Shown: one piece after another, positions 10,799-23,339 of the stretch
How the letters are laid out: every line of letters starts with the position of its first letter
How positions within the stretch are numbered: position 1 is the stretch's first letter
From: Pelomonas sp. Root405
GTDB lineage: Bacteria; Pseudomonadota; Gammaproteobacteria; Burkholderiales; Burkholderiaceae_C
Reading direction: 5' to 3'
Length of the DNA stretch: 64,000 bases
NCBI RefSeq assembly: GCF_001425165.1
Contig: NZ_LMDU01000001.1
Coordinates: 961,311 to 1,025,310, forward strand
Program-made: the position numbers and the translations under genes
Notes under the pieces: model-generated
Told to the model about the DNA's origin: nothing
The model's input: the letters and a program-made list of their open reading frames with translations, nothing else
Database searches by the model: none

Positions 10799-12487
10799 TC
10801 ATTCGCGAACGATGCGGCCCGGCGCGGTCTGCAAGATGGCGTCGGGCGTGTCGCGCAGCATCTGCACGAGCGCGTCGATGTCGGTGCCGAGCACGGCGCG
10901 GTCCTTGCCATGCTTGAAACCGGCCTGGTCGTCACCGCCCTCCGACAGGAAGTTGTTGACGACGACGCGGTAGTTGCGTGCCGGGTCAATCGGCTCGCCG
11001 TTGATGCGCGGGTTCACCAGTTCGCCCATGCCGCCTGGGCCCTTGCGCCATTGGTAGCGCAGCGTGGACGAAGGTTGCAGCATGCGCGGCGCGGCGTTGC
11101 CCTTGGGCAGCTGGCGCTGAAGGATGTCGAGCAGTTGCTGGCCGGTGAGCGTCAGCGCGACCAGTTCGTTGCCGAACGGCTGGATGGCCAGCAGGTCGCT
11201 CATCGTCGTGGGCTTGCCGGGCGTGACGATCAGGTCGGTGCGAATGCCACCTGGGTTCATGAAAGCGACGTCGGCCGGGCCCTGCTTGCGCGCAAAGGCG
11301 AGCTGGCTGTCGGCAATCAGGTTGCCGAGCGGGGCGTCGCCGTGGGGCTCCTTGGGGAAACGGACTGCACCGTGGGGCAGCGTGGCGACCGGCTTGTTGC
11401 GGGTGGCCTCGGTCAGCGCCGCGGCTTGTGCGACGAGCGCGGCCAGTGCGGGGTTGGGCGCGTACACCGACTGCAGCACCGGGTGATTGACGGCCTGGGC
11501 GTCGAGCACGCGGCCGCTGGCGTCGAGCTTGAGGCGGCTCTCGGTCACCCAGCCGCCATAGCTGCCGGCCTGGACGACGAGGCGGCCATTGATCTTGCAG
11601 GTGTAGGCCTGATGTGTGTGGCCGCCGATGATGACGGCGTAGGCGGGGTCGAGGCGCTTGGCGATGTCATGCACGCGGCCCGTCAGCGTTGGACAGGCAT
11701 AGGTGGGGTCGTTGGCGCCGGCGTCGCGGCCCTGCACGCCGCCCTCGTGCATGACGGCGACCAGCACCTCTGCGCCCTCGGCCTTGAGCTGGGGTACCAG
11801 GGCGTTCAGCGTGTCGACCTCGTCGGCGAAGCGAATGCCCTGGATGGCCCTGGCGACGATGACCTTGGGCGTGTCGCGCGTCGCGACGCCGGCGATGGCG
11901 ACCTTCCAGCCGCCGGTCTGCTTGATCACGTGGGTCGGCAGCAGCGGCTTGCCAGTGTTGGCGTCCAGCACGTTGGCGCCCAGGAACGGGAACCCCGGAC
12001 CCTTGTAGCCCGGCCACAGGCAGCCGTTCGCGCCGCATTCGCCGCGCGCCTGACGCAGCAGTTCGGGCAGCCCGGCATCAAGCTCGTGGTTGCCCAGGGC
12101 ACTGGCCGCGATGCCGAGTTCAGACAAGGCCGCCAGCGTCGGCTCGTCGCGCAACAAATTCGAGATCAGCGGCGACGCGCCGATCAGATCGCCACCGGCA
12201 ACGAGGAGGGCGTCGGGGTGCTTGGCTTTCAACTGGGCCAGCGCGGTGGCCAGGTGCGCGACACCGCCCGCCGCCTGGGGCTTGACCTCGCCCGTGGCGG
12301 GGTCGGGCAAGCGCGGCATCAGTGGCGTCGGCTTGGCCGGCTGGATGTGACCGTGGAAGTCGTTGATGGACAACAAAGTCAACTCGCCGGTCTTGGCCGG
12401 CTGCTGCGTGGCGCAGCCGGCCAGCAAGGCGGCCAAGGCAACGGCGCCGAGATGGAAGTAGTGAGTCGAGGCCATGGCAGAGGTCAT
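10799..12487 (-). CDS. 5'-nucleotidase/metallophosphatase lipoprotein, UshA-like (562 aa)
   Basis: An exported phosphoesterase of the bifunctional 5'-nucleotidase/2',3'-cyclic phosphodiesterase family. The signal peptide ends in the lipobox LLAGC. The N-terminal calcineurin-like domain has the metal motifs LLSINDFHGHIQP, GGDLIGASPL, GNHELDAGLPEL and IIGGHTHQAY. The C-terminal 5_nucleotid_C domain includes FMNPGGIRTDL and NNFLSEGGDDQAGF. It should hydrolyse periplasmic nucleotides for scavenging. Two starts are possible (12487 and 12475); neither has a good Shine-Dalgarno sequence, and both leave the lipobox intact. It stands alone, divergent from the TonB-dependent receptor. Confidence 0.93.
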   Translation of the reverse strand: MTSAMASTHYFHLGAVALAALLAGCATQQPAKTGELTLLSINDFHGHIQPAKPTPLMPRLPDPATGEVKPQAAGGVAHLATALAQLKAKHPDALLVAGGDLIGASPLISNLLRDEPTLAALSELGIAASALGNHELDAGLPELLRQARGECGANGCLWPGYKGPGFPFLGANVLDANTGKPLLPTHVIKQTGGWKVAIAGVATRDTPKVIVARAIQGIRFADEVDTLNALVPQLKAEGAEVLVAVMHEGGVQGRDAGANDPTYACPTLTGRVHDIAKRLDPAYAVIIGGHTHQAYTCKINGRLVVQAGSYGGWVTESRLKLDASGRVLDAQAVNHPVLQSVYAPNPALAALVAQAAALTEATRNKPVATLPHGAVRFPKEPHGDAPLGNLIADSQLAFARKQGPADVAFMNPGGIRTDLIVTPGKPTTMSDLLAIQPFGNELVALTLTGQQLLDILQRQLPKGNAAPRMLQPSSTLRYQWRKGPGGMGELVNPRINGEPIDPARNYRVVVNNFLSEGGDDQAGFKHGKDRAVLGTDIDALVQMLRDTPDAILQTAPGRIVRE

Positions 12488-12886
12488 TTGGGAGGGCGCG
12501 ATCTTAGAAGTGCGCGCATGCGACCAGTTTGTCGCGGTTTTGCGACAGCGCGGCGACGACGTTCGGGCGTTTACATGCGCAGTTAGGCGCACTAGATTGG
12601 TGCAGGGCGGGCCAACATCACGGTAATTTCTCCTGCCGCGGCGAATTAAGTCACCGAACGGAATGCACCCCCGCGGTGCGCCGGCTGGGAGCGGACGTCT
12701 AGAAATGGCCACTTCTGACTTACCCGTAAAGTTCTGTCACGGAAAGTCATGACAATTCGCTGATCGTTGCGGCGGCGTCTTCTTGCGCGCTTGCCACGCA
12801 ACCACGCCCACGTCGCATGACGTTTGCATGACAACTTTCGACACATCAGCCGCGCCGCTGCTGCGCGCACAACAGGAGTGATTGGG
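12488..12886. promoter_or_regulatory. 399-base divergent intergenic region (5'-nucleotidase / TonB receptor)
   Basis: No gene is supported here. I see a short hairpin TGTCGC-GGTTTT-GCGACA at 12530-12547 and a GCATGAC direct repeat near the receptor end. The stretch is less GC-rich than its surroundings (for example 12590-12660 and 12710-12760). It must carry the promoters of both divergent genes, but I cannot assign -35/-10 boxes with confidence. The receptor has a clear AACAGGAG ribosome-binding site eight bases before its ATG. Confidence 0.5.
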
Positions 12887-15800
12887 ATGAGCAACAGGTT
12901 TGGGTCCGGATTCCCGCTGTCGGCGCTGTGCGCCGCCGTCGCTATCGTGGCCGCAGCGCCGGTGATGGCGCAGAACACGACGGCCGCCATTGGTGGCCGG
13001 GTGCTCGGCTCTGGTGGCGTGCCGGTGGCCGGCGCCACGGTGACCATTCTTCACCGCGAGTCGGGTTCGTCCAGCACGCAGGTGACCGATGCAGATGGCC
13101 GCTACTCCGCGCGCGGTCTGCGCGTCGGCGGCCCGTACACCGTCACGATCAGCAAGGGTGCGGACCGTGACGTCCGTGAAGACGTCTACCTGCAGCTCGC
13201 CGAAACGACTGCGGTGGACTTCATGCTCGGCGGTAACCAGCTGGCGACCGTCGTCGTGACGGGCAGTGCCTCTGCCAACAGCAAGTTCAGCAGCGACACG
13301 ATGGGCAGCGGCACCCAGCTGGGTCGCCAGGAACTGGAGGCCTACGCCTCCATCCAGCGCAGCCTGCAGGACTACGCGCGGCTGGACCCTCGCCTGAGCC
13401 AAACCGACAAAGAACGGGGCGAGATCTCCGCCGCCGGCCAGAACTCGCGTTTCAACTCCATCACTGTCGACGGCGTGTCGATCAACGACAAGTTCGGCCT
13501 GGAGGCCAACAACCTGCCGATGAACAAGCAGCCGATCTCCATCGAGGCGATTCAGGCGGTGCAGATCAACCTGTCGAACTACGACACGACCCAGAGGGGC
13601 TACACAGGCGCCAACATCAACGCCGTCACCAAGTCGGGCACCAACGAGTTCAAGGGCAGCGTCTATTACGTCTTCCGCGATGACAGCATGGCGGGAGATC
13701 GGTACACCCGCACCAACGGCGGCAGCTACTCCGGCCCACCGGCTTTTAAGGAAGAAACGAAGGGCGCCAACCTGGGCGGTCCCATCATCAAGGACAAGCT
13801 GTTCTTCTTCGCCAACTACGAAGAATTGAAGAGCAGCCGCAATGCCCCGAGCTTCGGCCCCAAGGGTAGTTCGCTGACCAACATCGACATTTCCCCCGAG
13901 CAGATCAAGGCTGCCCAGGACGCCGGCAAGGTCTACGGCATTGATATCGGCAGCACAGACGTGCCGTCCGACGTCAATCTCACGTCAAAGGACCTGGTGC
14001 TGAAGCTGGACTGGAACATCAGCGATTCGCACCGCTTCAACATCCTCTACACGAAGTCGGAGGAGTCGGAGCCGCAGTTCACAACCTTCAGTGCTTCCAC
14101 GCTGTCGATGTCCTCGCGCTTCTACAGCCAGAACAAGACGCTGGAGAACGTGACCGCTCAGCTGTTCTCGGACTGGACCGACAACTTCAGCACGGAGCTG
14201 AAGCTTTCGTCGAGCGACTACACGTCGGCGCCGCAGAACAACAGCAACATGCCGCAGGTCAGCCTGACGTGGACCACGCCGTCGACGATCGGCAACCCCA
14301 GCACCTTCCGCACGCTGATCTTCGGTACGGAGAACAGCCGCCACTTCAACAACCTGGCGACGAAGACGCAAAGCGCGTTCTTCGCGGGCACCTACTTCAT
14401 GGGTGACCATGAGATCAAGTTCGGCTTCGACTACGAGAAGAACGACATCTTCAACGCCTTCTTGCAGAACACCAAGGGCACCTACGTCTTCCAAAGCGCA
14501 AACCCGGTGGGCGACTGGCTGGCCGGCACACCGTTCAGCTACACGCTGCAGTTCCCTCTTGCCGGCAAGACGCTGCAGGACGGCGCCGCAAACTGGACAT
14601 TGAACACGCTGGGCGTTTTCCTGCAAGACACCTGGAAGGTCAATCGCAACCTGAACGTGACTGGCGGCGTCCGTGTCGAGCGGGTCGACACGCCGGATGC
14701 GCCCATTGCCAACCCGACCGCCAGCACGCTGTTCGGTCGCAGCAACACCAACGTGCTGAACGGTACGCAGCTTGTTCAACCGCGCGTGGGCTTCAACTGG
14801 AAGCTGGACCTGTTCGACAAGAAGAAGTCGCAGGTGCGTGGTGGCGCGGGCTTGTTCCAGGGCGGTGCCATGAACGTGTGGCTGACCAACCCGTTCCAGG
14901 GTACTGGTATGGCCACGGTCAACCTGTCGTGCGCCAGCGGTGGCAGCAACCCCTGCCCGACCACGCTGAAGTACTCGGCGAACCCCGACGCACAGCCTAA
15001 CGTGCAGGGCACGACGCCCGCGGCCAAGGTCGACTTCATCGATCCCGATGTGAAGCAGCCCTCGGTCTGGAAAGCCAACCTGGCCTTCGACACCGAATTG
15101 CCTTGGTACAACCTGACCTTCGGTGTGGACTGGCTGCATACCAAGGTCAAGGACGCCATTTACTACAAGTCCCTGAACCTCGGCGCGCCTACCCGAACGG
15201 CGCCGGACGGCCGCAACATGTTCTGGAACGCGTCGGGTGTGAACCCTCTGTGCTGGGCTGCGGGCAGCACCACTGTTGCATGCCCGACCGGCACACCCGC
15301 CGCGCGTTTCCAGGACGGAGCCAACCGTGCTTATGTGACCGAGCCGACCAGCCACATCACCTCGGTGGCGCGTACGACCAAGGGTGGCGGCAATGCCGTG
15401 ACGCTGTCGCTGTCGCAGCAGGTCTCTCCAGCGTTGAGCTGGAACCTTGCCTATACCCGCACGTCGGCCACGGAAGTCAGCCCGCTGACCTCGTCGACCG
15501 CGCATTCGAACTTCCGCGGCACCGCGGTCTTCAATCCGAACGAGGACGTTGCATCTGACTCGTCCTACCTGATCCGTGAGCGCGTCAACGCCGGCGTCAA
15601 CTTCAGCAAGGCCTTCTTCGGCAAGTACAAGACCACCTTCGGCGCCTTCTACGAAGGCCGCGACGGCAAGCCCTACAGCTGGACCTATGGCAGCGACTAC
15701 AACGGTGACGGCATCGCCGGCAATGACCTGATGTACGTTCCCAAAGCCCCGGGTTCGGGCGAGGTGCTGTTCCGCTTGCAGGGTACGGGCAGCAGCAACA

Positions 15801-16222
15801 CGGTGGCCAACTCGTCGGCCGCCGCTGAAACGCTGTTCTGGAGCATCGTCGAGGGTGACGCGGGTCTGAGCAAGTACAAGGGCCGTGTGGTGCCGCGCAA
15901 TTCGGCGCGTTCCAAGTTCAGCAACACCATCGACGTGCGCCTGAGCCAGGAAGTGCCCGGCTTCTTCTCCGGACACAAGGGCATCATCTCGCTGGACATC
16001 CTGAACTTCGGCAACCTGGTCAACAAGCGCTACGGCCGCATTGACGAAATCACCTTCACCAGCAACGGCGGCAACCGTCGCGCCTTCGTCAACACCGCTG
16101 GCATCGACCCCACCACCGGCAAGACCATCTACGCCGTCGGTACGCCGTTCGACTACGTCACCAAGAACAACAAGGGCGAGTCGGCCTGGGCCATGCAAGT
16201 CACGGCCAAGTACGAGTTTTAA
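12887..16222 (+). CDS. Oar-like TonB-dependent receptor with carboxypeptidase-regulatory N-domain (1111 aa)
   Basis: An outer-membrane protein. The signal peptide (LCAAVAIVAAAPVMAQ) is followed by a CarboxypepD_reg-like beta-sandwich (~33-110; GGRVLGSGGVPVAGATVTI). A plug-like region contains RFNSITVDGVSINDKFG. A very long, aromatic-rich beta-barrel follows, ending in the canonical terminal Phe (VTAKYEF). This is the Oar/TonB-dependent-receptor-like architecture, larger than ordinary siderophore receptors (~700 aa). Such proteins are often linked to uptake of peptides or polysaccharides or to adhesion; the substrate here is unknown. The ATG at 12887 is chosen over 12824 because of its ribosome-binding site and because the signal peptide starts there. 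It is monocistronic with its own terminator. Confidence 0.92.
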   Translation: MSNRFGSGFPLSALCAAVAIVAAAPVMAQNTTAAIGGRVLGSGGVPVAGATVTILHRESGSSSTQVTDADGRYSARGLRVGGPYTVTISKGADRDVREDVYLQLAETTAVDFMLGGNQLATVVVTGSASANSKFSSDTMGSGTQLGRQELEAYASIQRSLQDYARLDPRLSQTDKERGEISAAGQNSRFNSITVDGVSINDKFGLEANNLPMNKQPISIEAIQAVQINLSNYDTTQRGYTGANINAVTKSGTNEFKGSVYYVFRDDSMAGDRYTRTNGGSYSGPPAFKEETKGANLGGPIIKDKLFFFANYEELKSSRNAPSFGPKGSSLTNIDISPEQIKAAQDAGKVYGIDIGSTDVPSDVNLTSKDLVLKLDWNISDSHRFNILYTKSEESEPQFTTFSASTLSMSSRFYSQNKTLENVTAQLFSDWTDNFSTELKLSSSDYTSAPQNNSNMPQVSLTWTTPSTIGNPSTFRTLIFGTENSRHFNNLATKTQSAFFAGTYFMGDHEIKFGFDYEKNDIFNAFLQNTKGTYVFQSANPVGDWLAGTPFSYTLQFPLAGKTLQDGAANWTLNTLGVFLQDTWKVNRNLNVTGGVRVERVDTPDAPIANPTASTLFGRSNTNVLNGTQLVQPRVGFNWKLDLFDKKKSQVRGGAGLFQGGAMNVWLTNPFQGTGMATVNLSCASGGSNPCPTTLKYSANPDAQPNVQGTTPAAKVDFIDPDVKQPSVWKANLAFDTELPWYNLTFGVDWLHTKVKDAIYYKSLNLGAPTRTAPDGRNMFWNASGVNPLCWAAGSTTVACPTGTPAARFQDGANRAYVTEPTSHITSVARTTKGGGNAVTLSLSQQVSPALSWNLAYTRTSATEVSPLTSSTAHSNFRGTAVFNPNEDVASDSSYLIRERVNAGVNFSKAFFGKYKTTFGAFYEGRDGKPYSWTYGSDYNGDGIAGNDLMYVPKAPGSGEVLFRLQGTGSSNTVANSSAAAETLFWSIVEGDAGLSKYKGRVVPRNSARSKFSNTIDVRLSQEVPGFFSGHKGIISLDILNFGNLVNKRYGRIDEITFTSNGGNRRAFVNTAGIDPTTGKTIYAVGTPFDYVTKNNKGESAWAMQVTAKYEF

Positions 16223-16270
16223 GCACCGAGCAAGAAAGACAGGGCCGCCTCATCGGCCCCGTCAATGCAA

Positions 16271-16297
16271 GGGGGCCCCACAAGGGCCCCCTTTTTT
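16271..16297 (+). terminator. Rho-independent terminator of the TonB receptor gene
   Basis: A GGGGGCCC/GGGCCCCC stem with a five-base loop is followed by TTTTTT. It lies 49 bases after the receptor stop and 12 bases before the end of the convergent gabD-like gene. Confidence 0.9.
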
Positions 16298-16308
16298 GGT
16301 GCGGTCCC

Positions 16309-17793
16309 CTATTTCTGAATGTCGCCCAGGCAGATGTACTTCACCTCGACATAGTCCTCGATGCCTTGGCGAGCGCCCTCACGGCCCAGGCCGGATTGCT
16401 TGACGCCGCCGAACGGCACCTCGGCGGTCGAGATCAGCCCGGTGTTGACGCCCACCATGCCGTACTCCAGCGCCTCGCTGACGCGGAAGATGCGGCCGAT
16501 GTCGCGGCTGTAGAAGTAGCTGGCCAGGCCGAACTCGGTGGCGTTGGCCAGCTGGACGGCATCGGCCTCGGTCTGGAACTTGAACACCGGCGCCACCGGG
16601 CCGAAGGTTTCCTCGCGCGAGCACAGCATCTGCGGCGTCGCGTCGGCCAGCAGCGTGGGCTCGAAGAAATGGCCGACGCCGCCTTCGACGCGCTTGCCGC
16701 CGGCCAACAGCTTGGCGCCGAGCGCGATGGCATCCGCGACGTGGGTCTCGACCTTCTGCAGCGCCGCTTCGTCGATCAGCGGGCCGACGTTGACGCCACT
16801 CTCGAAGCCGTTGCCCGTCTTCAGCGTCGCCACCTTGGCCGCCAGCTTGTCCAGGAAGGCGTCGTAGACACCCGCCTGCACATAGATGCGGTTGGCGCAG
16901 ACGCAGGTCTGGCCGGCGTTGCGGTATTTGCTGGCCAGCGCGCCATCCACCGCCGAATCCAGGTCGGCGTCGTCGAAGACGATGAAGGGCGCATTGCCGC
17001 CCAGCTCCAGGCTGAGCTTCTTGACGGTCTGCGCGCACTGCCGCATCAGGATGCGGCCGACTTCGGTGGAGCCAGTGAAGGACAGGTGGCGCACGACGTC
17101 GCTCTCGCACAGCACCTGGCCGATCTCGATGGACTGCTGCGAATCAGCGGTCAGCACGTTCAGCACGCCGGCGGGCATGCCGGCGCGCTGGGCCAGCTCC
17201 GCGGCGGCGAGCGCCGTCAGCGGCGTCGCCTCGGCGGGCTTGATGATGACGGTGCAGCCGGCGGCCAGGGCCGGTGCGACCTTGCGCGTGATCATCGCCA
17301 GCGGGAAGTTCCAGGGCGTGATGGCCGCGCAGACGCCGACCGCCTGCTTGATGACCAGGTAGCGCTTGGTCGGGTCGGTCGTCGGGATGGTTTCGCCGTA
17401 GACGCGCTTGCCTTCCTCGGCAAACCAGTCGAGAAAACTCGCGCCGTAGATGACCTCGCCGCGTGCCTCGGCCAGGGGCTTGCCCTGCTCGGCCGTCATC
17501 AGCCGCGCCAGGTCGTCGGCGTGCTTGACCAGCAGCTGCTGCCAGCGCACCAGCACCGCAGCCCGCTCCTTGGCGGGCTTGGCGCGCCAGGCGTTCAGCG
17601 CGTTGGCGGCGGCAGCGATTGCTTCTTGGGCGTCCGCACGGCCAAGATTGGGCACCTGGGCCAGCTCGCGGCGGGTGGCAGGGTCGGTCACGGCAAAGCT
17701 GGTGCTGCCGCCCACCCATTCGCCATTGATCAGCGCCTGGCTGCGCAACAGGCCGGGGTCGTCCAGTGCATCCAGCGGGGAATTCGCGTCCAT
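16309..17793 (-). CDS. gabD: NAD(P)-dependent succinate-semialdehyde dehydrogenase, GabD type (494 aa)
   Basis: A cytosolic aldehyde dehydrogenase of the GabD subgroup, oxidising succinate semialdehyde to succinate in the GABA shunt. Visible hallmarks are the catalytic Glu motif [19 protein letters not shown], the catalytic Cys in [15 protein letters not shown], the oxyanion Asn in [13 protein letters not shown], and [11 protein letters not shown] in the cofactor fold. The C-terminal [16 protein letters not shown] is typical of GabD. The length is normal for the family. No gabT or permease lies beside it. Close paralogues such as glutarate-semialdehyde dehydrogenase (DavD) cannot be excluded without biochemistry. 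It is divergent from alaS, with 107 bases between them. Confidence 0.9.
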   Translation of the reverse strand: MDANSPLDALDDPGLLRSQALINGEWVGGSTSFAVTDPATRRELAQVPNLGRADAQEAIAAAANALNAWRAKPAKERAAVLVRWQQLLVKHADDLARLMTAEQGKPLAEARGEVIYGASFLDWFAEEGKRVYGETIPTTDPTKRYLVIKQAVGVCAAITPWNFPLAMITRKVAPALAAGCTVIIKPAEATPLTALAAAELAQRAGMPAGVLNVLTADSQQSIEIGQVLCESDVVRHLSFTGSTEVGRILMRQCAQTVKKLSLELGGNAPFIVFDDADLDSAVDGALASKYRNAGQTCVCANRIYVQAGVYDAFLDKLAAKVATLKTGNGFESGVNVGPLIDEAALQKVETHVADAIALGAKLLAGGKRVEGGVGHFFEPTLLADATPQMLCSREETFGPVAPVFKFQTEADAVQLANATEFGLASYFYSRDIGRIFRVSEALEYGMVGVNTGLISTAEVPFGGVKQSGLGREGARQGIEDYVEVKYICLGDIQK

Positions 17794-17900
17794 CGGGGCT
17801 CTCCAGTCGAATTGCCCGGCACTCTAACGCTGGCCAGCCATGCCCCCTCCCTACAATCGCCCCTCTTTGTCACCGACCATTTCACCCAGGAAGCCCCGGA

Positions 17901-20525
<2,625 letters not shown>

Positions 20526-20545
20526 GGCGCGCAGCCGGACGAAGC

Positions 20546-20571
20546 AAGGCCCGCATCAGCGGGCCTTTTTT
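20546..20571 (+). terminator. Terminator between alaS and the convergent mcp gene
   Basis: The stem AAGGCCCGC/GCGGGCCTT with loop ATCA is followed by TTTTTCT. A-rich bases on the left arm mean it could also work on the other strand for mcp, whose stop is immediately adjacent. Confidence 0.9.
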
Positions 20572-22701
20572 CTAGAAGGTCTCCCAGTCGCCTTCCGCGG
20601 TGGCTGGGGCCGGAGCCGGTGGGGCGGGTCGAGGCGCGGCGACGGGGGCTGGCTTCGCAACCGGTTTCGGCGCCGGCGCAGCAGCGCGCGGCGCGGTGGT
20701 GGCTTTGGGCGCCGGCTTGGGTGCGACGGTAGGAGCGGCCTTGGGTGCTGGGGCGCGCGGCGCCGATGCGCGGTGCGGCTCGCTGCCCTCGACCCGGAAC
20801 ACGGCCACCGCCTCGACCAGGCGCTGGGCCTGTTCCTTCAGGCTCTCGGCGGCCGCCGCAGACTCCTCCACCAGCGCGGCGTTCTGCTGCGTCATCTGGT
20901 CGAGCTGCACGACGGACGTGTTGACCGAGGCGATGCCCTCGCTCTGCTCGGTGGCGGCCGAGCTGATCTCGCCAATGATGTCCTGCACCCGCTGCACGCT
21001 GGAGACGATCTCGCCCATCGTCGTGCCCGCCGTCTGCACCAGTCGGGCGCCGTTCTCGACGCGCTCGACGCTGTTGCCGATCAGGGCCTTGATCTCCTTG
21101 GCTGCCTCCGCGCTGCGCCCCGCCAGCGAACGCACCTCGCCGGCCACGACCGCAAAGCCGCGGCCCTGTTCGCCGGCCCGGGCGGCTTCCACAGCGGCGT
21201 TGAGCGCCAGGATGTTGGTCTGGAAGGCAATGCCATCGATGGTGCCGATGATGTCGGCGATCTTCTTGCTGGCCGTGTTGATGTCGTCCATCGTCGTGAC
21301 GACCTGGCCGACCACCTCGCCGCCGCGCGTTGCCGCCGACACGGCCGACTGGACCAGCTGATTGGCCGTGCGGGCCGAGTCGGCCGTCTGCCGCACGGTG
21401 CCCGTCAACTGGCTCAGCGATGAGGCGGCGTTCTGCAGATTGCTGGCGGTCTGCTCGGTGCGCTGGCTGAGGTCCAGATTGCCCGTGGCGATCTCGCTGC
21501 TGGCGGTGCCGATGCTGTCGACCGAATTGCGCACGGTGCCAATGGTCGTGGCCAGCCGCTCGCGCATGCGTTCGGTGTCCTGGATCAGCGCGCCGATCTC
21601 GTCGTTGCGGCTGCTGCTGACCGACTGGCTCAGGTCGCCCTCCGCAATGGCGCCGACGCCGCGCTGCAGCGAAGCCAAAGGCTGCGCGACCCAGCGGCGC
21701 ATCATCCACAGCAGTCCGAAGCCCAGGCCCACGGCCGTCAGCGCCAGCGCACCGCAGAAGAACCACAGCATGGTGCGGCCGGCCGCACCCGCCTCGCTGT
21801 GCGAGACCTGGGCGACGACCCAGTAGCCGGTCTTCTCGCTCTTGCGCGCGATGGCGAAGTTGTCGCTCTGGCCATTGCCGAGCACGTCCGGCACATCGTC
21901 AAGCACCACGGCATTGGCGGTCTGTTCGGCCAGCAGCTTCTCGAAGCCCGGCGCGACGCTGGACAGCAGCTTGCCCTTGGCGGTCGGATGGGCCGCGAGC
22001 AGGGCCTTGGACGGGTCCTTGGGCATGGCGACGATGTAGGTGCCGCCGTGCTTGAAGAACTTCGCGCTGGTGGCCATGCGGTCCATGGCGGCCTCGAAGG
22101 CGTCGAGGTCGTAGCCAACGAAGAGAAGGCCCACGACCTTGCCCGCGTCGCTCTTGATCGGCTCGTAGTGCGTCATGTAGGCGCGGCCAAAGAGCATGGC
22201 GCGCCCCGTGTAGGGCTTGCCGGCGGCGACGGTGGCATAGGCCGGGTGTTGCTTGCCCAGCAGCGTGCCCATGGCGCGCTCGCCCTTCTCGTTCTTCAAC
22301 GAGGTGGTGATGCGCTCGAAGTCCTCGCCCTTGGAAGCAAACACCGTGGCCACGCCGCCGGTCACCGCCGTGAACTTGTCGACCTGCGTGAAATTGGCAT
22401 TGAGCTTGGGGCCCCAGTCACGCAGCTCGCCGGTGGCCTCGTCCAGGGTGAAGCTGGGCCCGAATTCCTGGCGAAATGACCCGAAGCTGCGCTGGATCTG
22501 TTTGGCAGCGACATCGTCCATGGCCTGCATCGCGTCGACGAGAGAGGCGGCCTTGTCGCCCACCCAGGTCTGCACCTGTTCATTGGTCGAGCGCTTGAGC
22601 AGTGTGCCGACGACGAGGCTGACGCCGAGCAGCACCGCCGCCACGGCGACGGCGCCGGTCAAGGAAACCTGGCGGGCGATGGAGTTCACGGACTGGCTCA
22701 T
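20572..22701 (-). CDS. Methyl-accepting chemotaxis protein with Cache-type sensor and C-terminal DWETF tether (709 aa)
   Basis: A transmembrane chemoreceptor. TM1 is near residues 13-35 ([20 protein letters not shown]). A ~280-residue periplasmic domain resembling a Cache_3/Cache_2 fusion follows, with [19 protein letters not shown] and [14 protein letters not shown]2 is around 320 ([19 protein letters not shown]), followed by a HAMP domain. The signalling hairpin tip is [21 protein letters not shown] Pro/Ala-rich flexible arm ends in DWETF, which matches the xWE(T/S)F pentapeptide that tethers CheR and CheB in enterics. Start 22701 has GGAG eight bases upstream. Last gene of the che operon; the ligand is unknown. 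Confidence 0.93.
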   Translation of the reverse strand: MSQSVNSIARQVSLTGAVAVAAVLLGVSLVVGTLLKRSTNEQVQTWVGDKAASLVDAMQAMDDVAAKQIQRSFGSFRQEFGPSFTLDEATGELRDWGPKLNANFTQVDKFTAVTGGVATVFASKGEDFERITTSLKNEKGERAMGTLLGKQHPAYATVAAGKPYTGRAMLFGRAYMTHYEPIKSDAGKVVGLLFVGYDLDAFEAAMDRMATSAKFFKHGGTYIVAMPKDPSKALLAAHPTAKGKLLSSVAPGFEKLLAEQTANAVVLDDVPDVLGNGQSDNFAIARKSEKTGYWVVAQVSHSEAGAAGRTMLWFFCGALALTAVGLGFGLLWMMRRWVAQPLASLQRGVGAIAEGDLSQSVSSSRNDEIGALIQDTERMRERLATTIGTVRNSVDSIGTASSEIATGNLDLSQRTEQTASNLQNAASSLSQLTGTVRQTADSARTANQLVQSAVSAATRGGEVVGQVVTTMDDINTASKKIADIIGTIDGIAFQTNILALNAAVEAARAGEQGRGFAVVAGEVRSLAGRSAEAAKEIKALIGNSVERVENGARLVQTAGTTMGEIVSSVQRVQDIIGEISSAATEQSEGIASVNTSVVQLDQMTQQNAALVEESAAAAESLKEQAQRLVEAVAVFRVEGSEPHRASAPRAPAPKAAPTVAPKPAPKATTAPRAAAPAPKPVAKPAPVAAPRPAPPAPAPATAEGDWETF

Positions 22702-22787
22702 GCGTTTTTCTCCAGAAGCCGAAGCGGGCAATGCTGCGCGGCCCCGCGCCGTTGCGGGGTACGTTCAAAGGAATCGGTCCAGCGTCG

Positions 22788-23312
22788 TCAGGCGGCGATG
22801 GCTGCGTCCATCAGGCCCATCTCGGCGCTGCTCATCAGGCCCTCGATGTCCATCAGGATCAGCATGCGGTCGGCCACCGAGCCGATGCCGGTGATGAAGC
22901 TGGTGTCCACCGAGGCCGAGCTCAGTTCGGGCGCCGGCTTGATCGCGTCGCGGCTCAGTTCCAGCACGTCGGATACCGAGTCGACCACCGCGCCGACGAC
23001 GCGGTTCTTCACGTTCAGCACGATGACGACGGTGAAGCTGTTGTACTCGGCGCTCGGGCAGTTGAGCTTGAGGCGCAGGTCGACGATGGGCACGATGACG
23101 CCGCGCAGGTTGACCACACCCTTGATGAAGTCCGGCGCATTGGCGATGCGCGTGGGCTGCTCGTAGGAACGGATCTCCTGCACCTTCAGGATGTCGATGC
23201 CGTACTCCTCGGAGCCGAGGCGGAAGGTCAGGTACTCGCCGCTCTTCGGGCCGTGGGCCTTGGTGCTGACGGCGCCGGCTTGGCGCAGGGCGGGAACGTT
23301 GCTGGCTTCCAT
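22788..23312 (-). CDS. cheW: Chemotaxis coupling protein CheW (174 aa)
   Basis: Links chemoreceptors to CheA. Typical CheW features are [21 protein letters not shown], the [19 protein letters not shown] block, [11 protein letters not shown] and [12 protein letters not shown]. It lies between cheA (27 bases upstream) and mcp (86 bases downstream) on the minus strand, with a GAAGAGG ribosome-binding site. Confidence 0.96.
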   Translation of the reverse strand: MEASNVPALRQAGAVSTKAHGPKSGEYLTFRLGSEEYGIDILKVQEIRSYEQPTRIANAPDFIKGVVNLRGVIVPIVDLRLKLNCPSAEYNSFTVVIVLNVKNRVVGAVVDSVSDVLELSRDAIKPAPELSSASVDTSFITGIGSVADRMLILMDIEGLMSSAEMGLMDAAIAA

Positions 23313-23339
23313 GCGGACCTCTTCAGTTGTTGTTTGGGT

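Noticed and set aside
13985-16198. Long minus-strand open frame antisense to the TonB receptor
   Set aside because: Low-complexity Val/Arg/Gln composition; the plus strand codes for a coherent beta-barrel protein.
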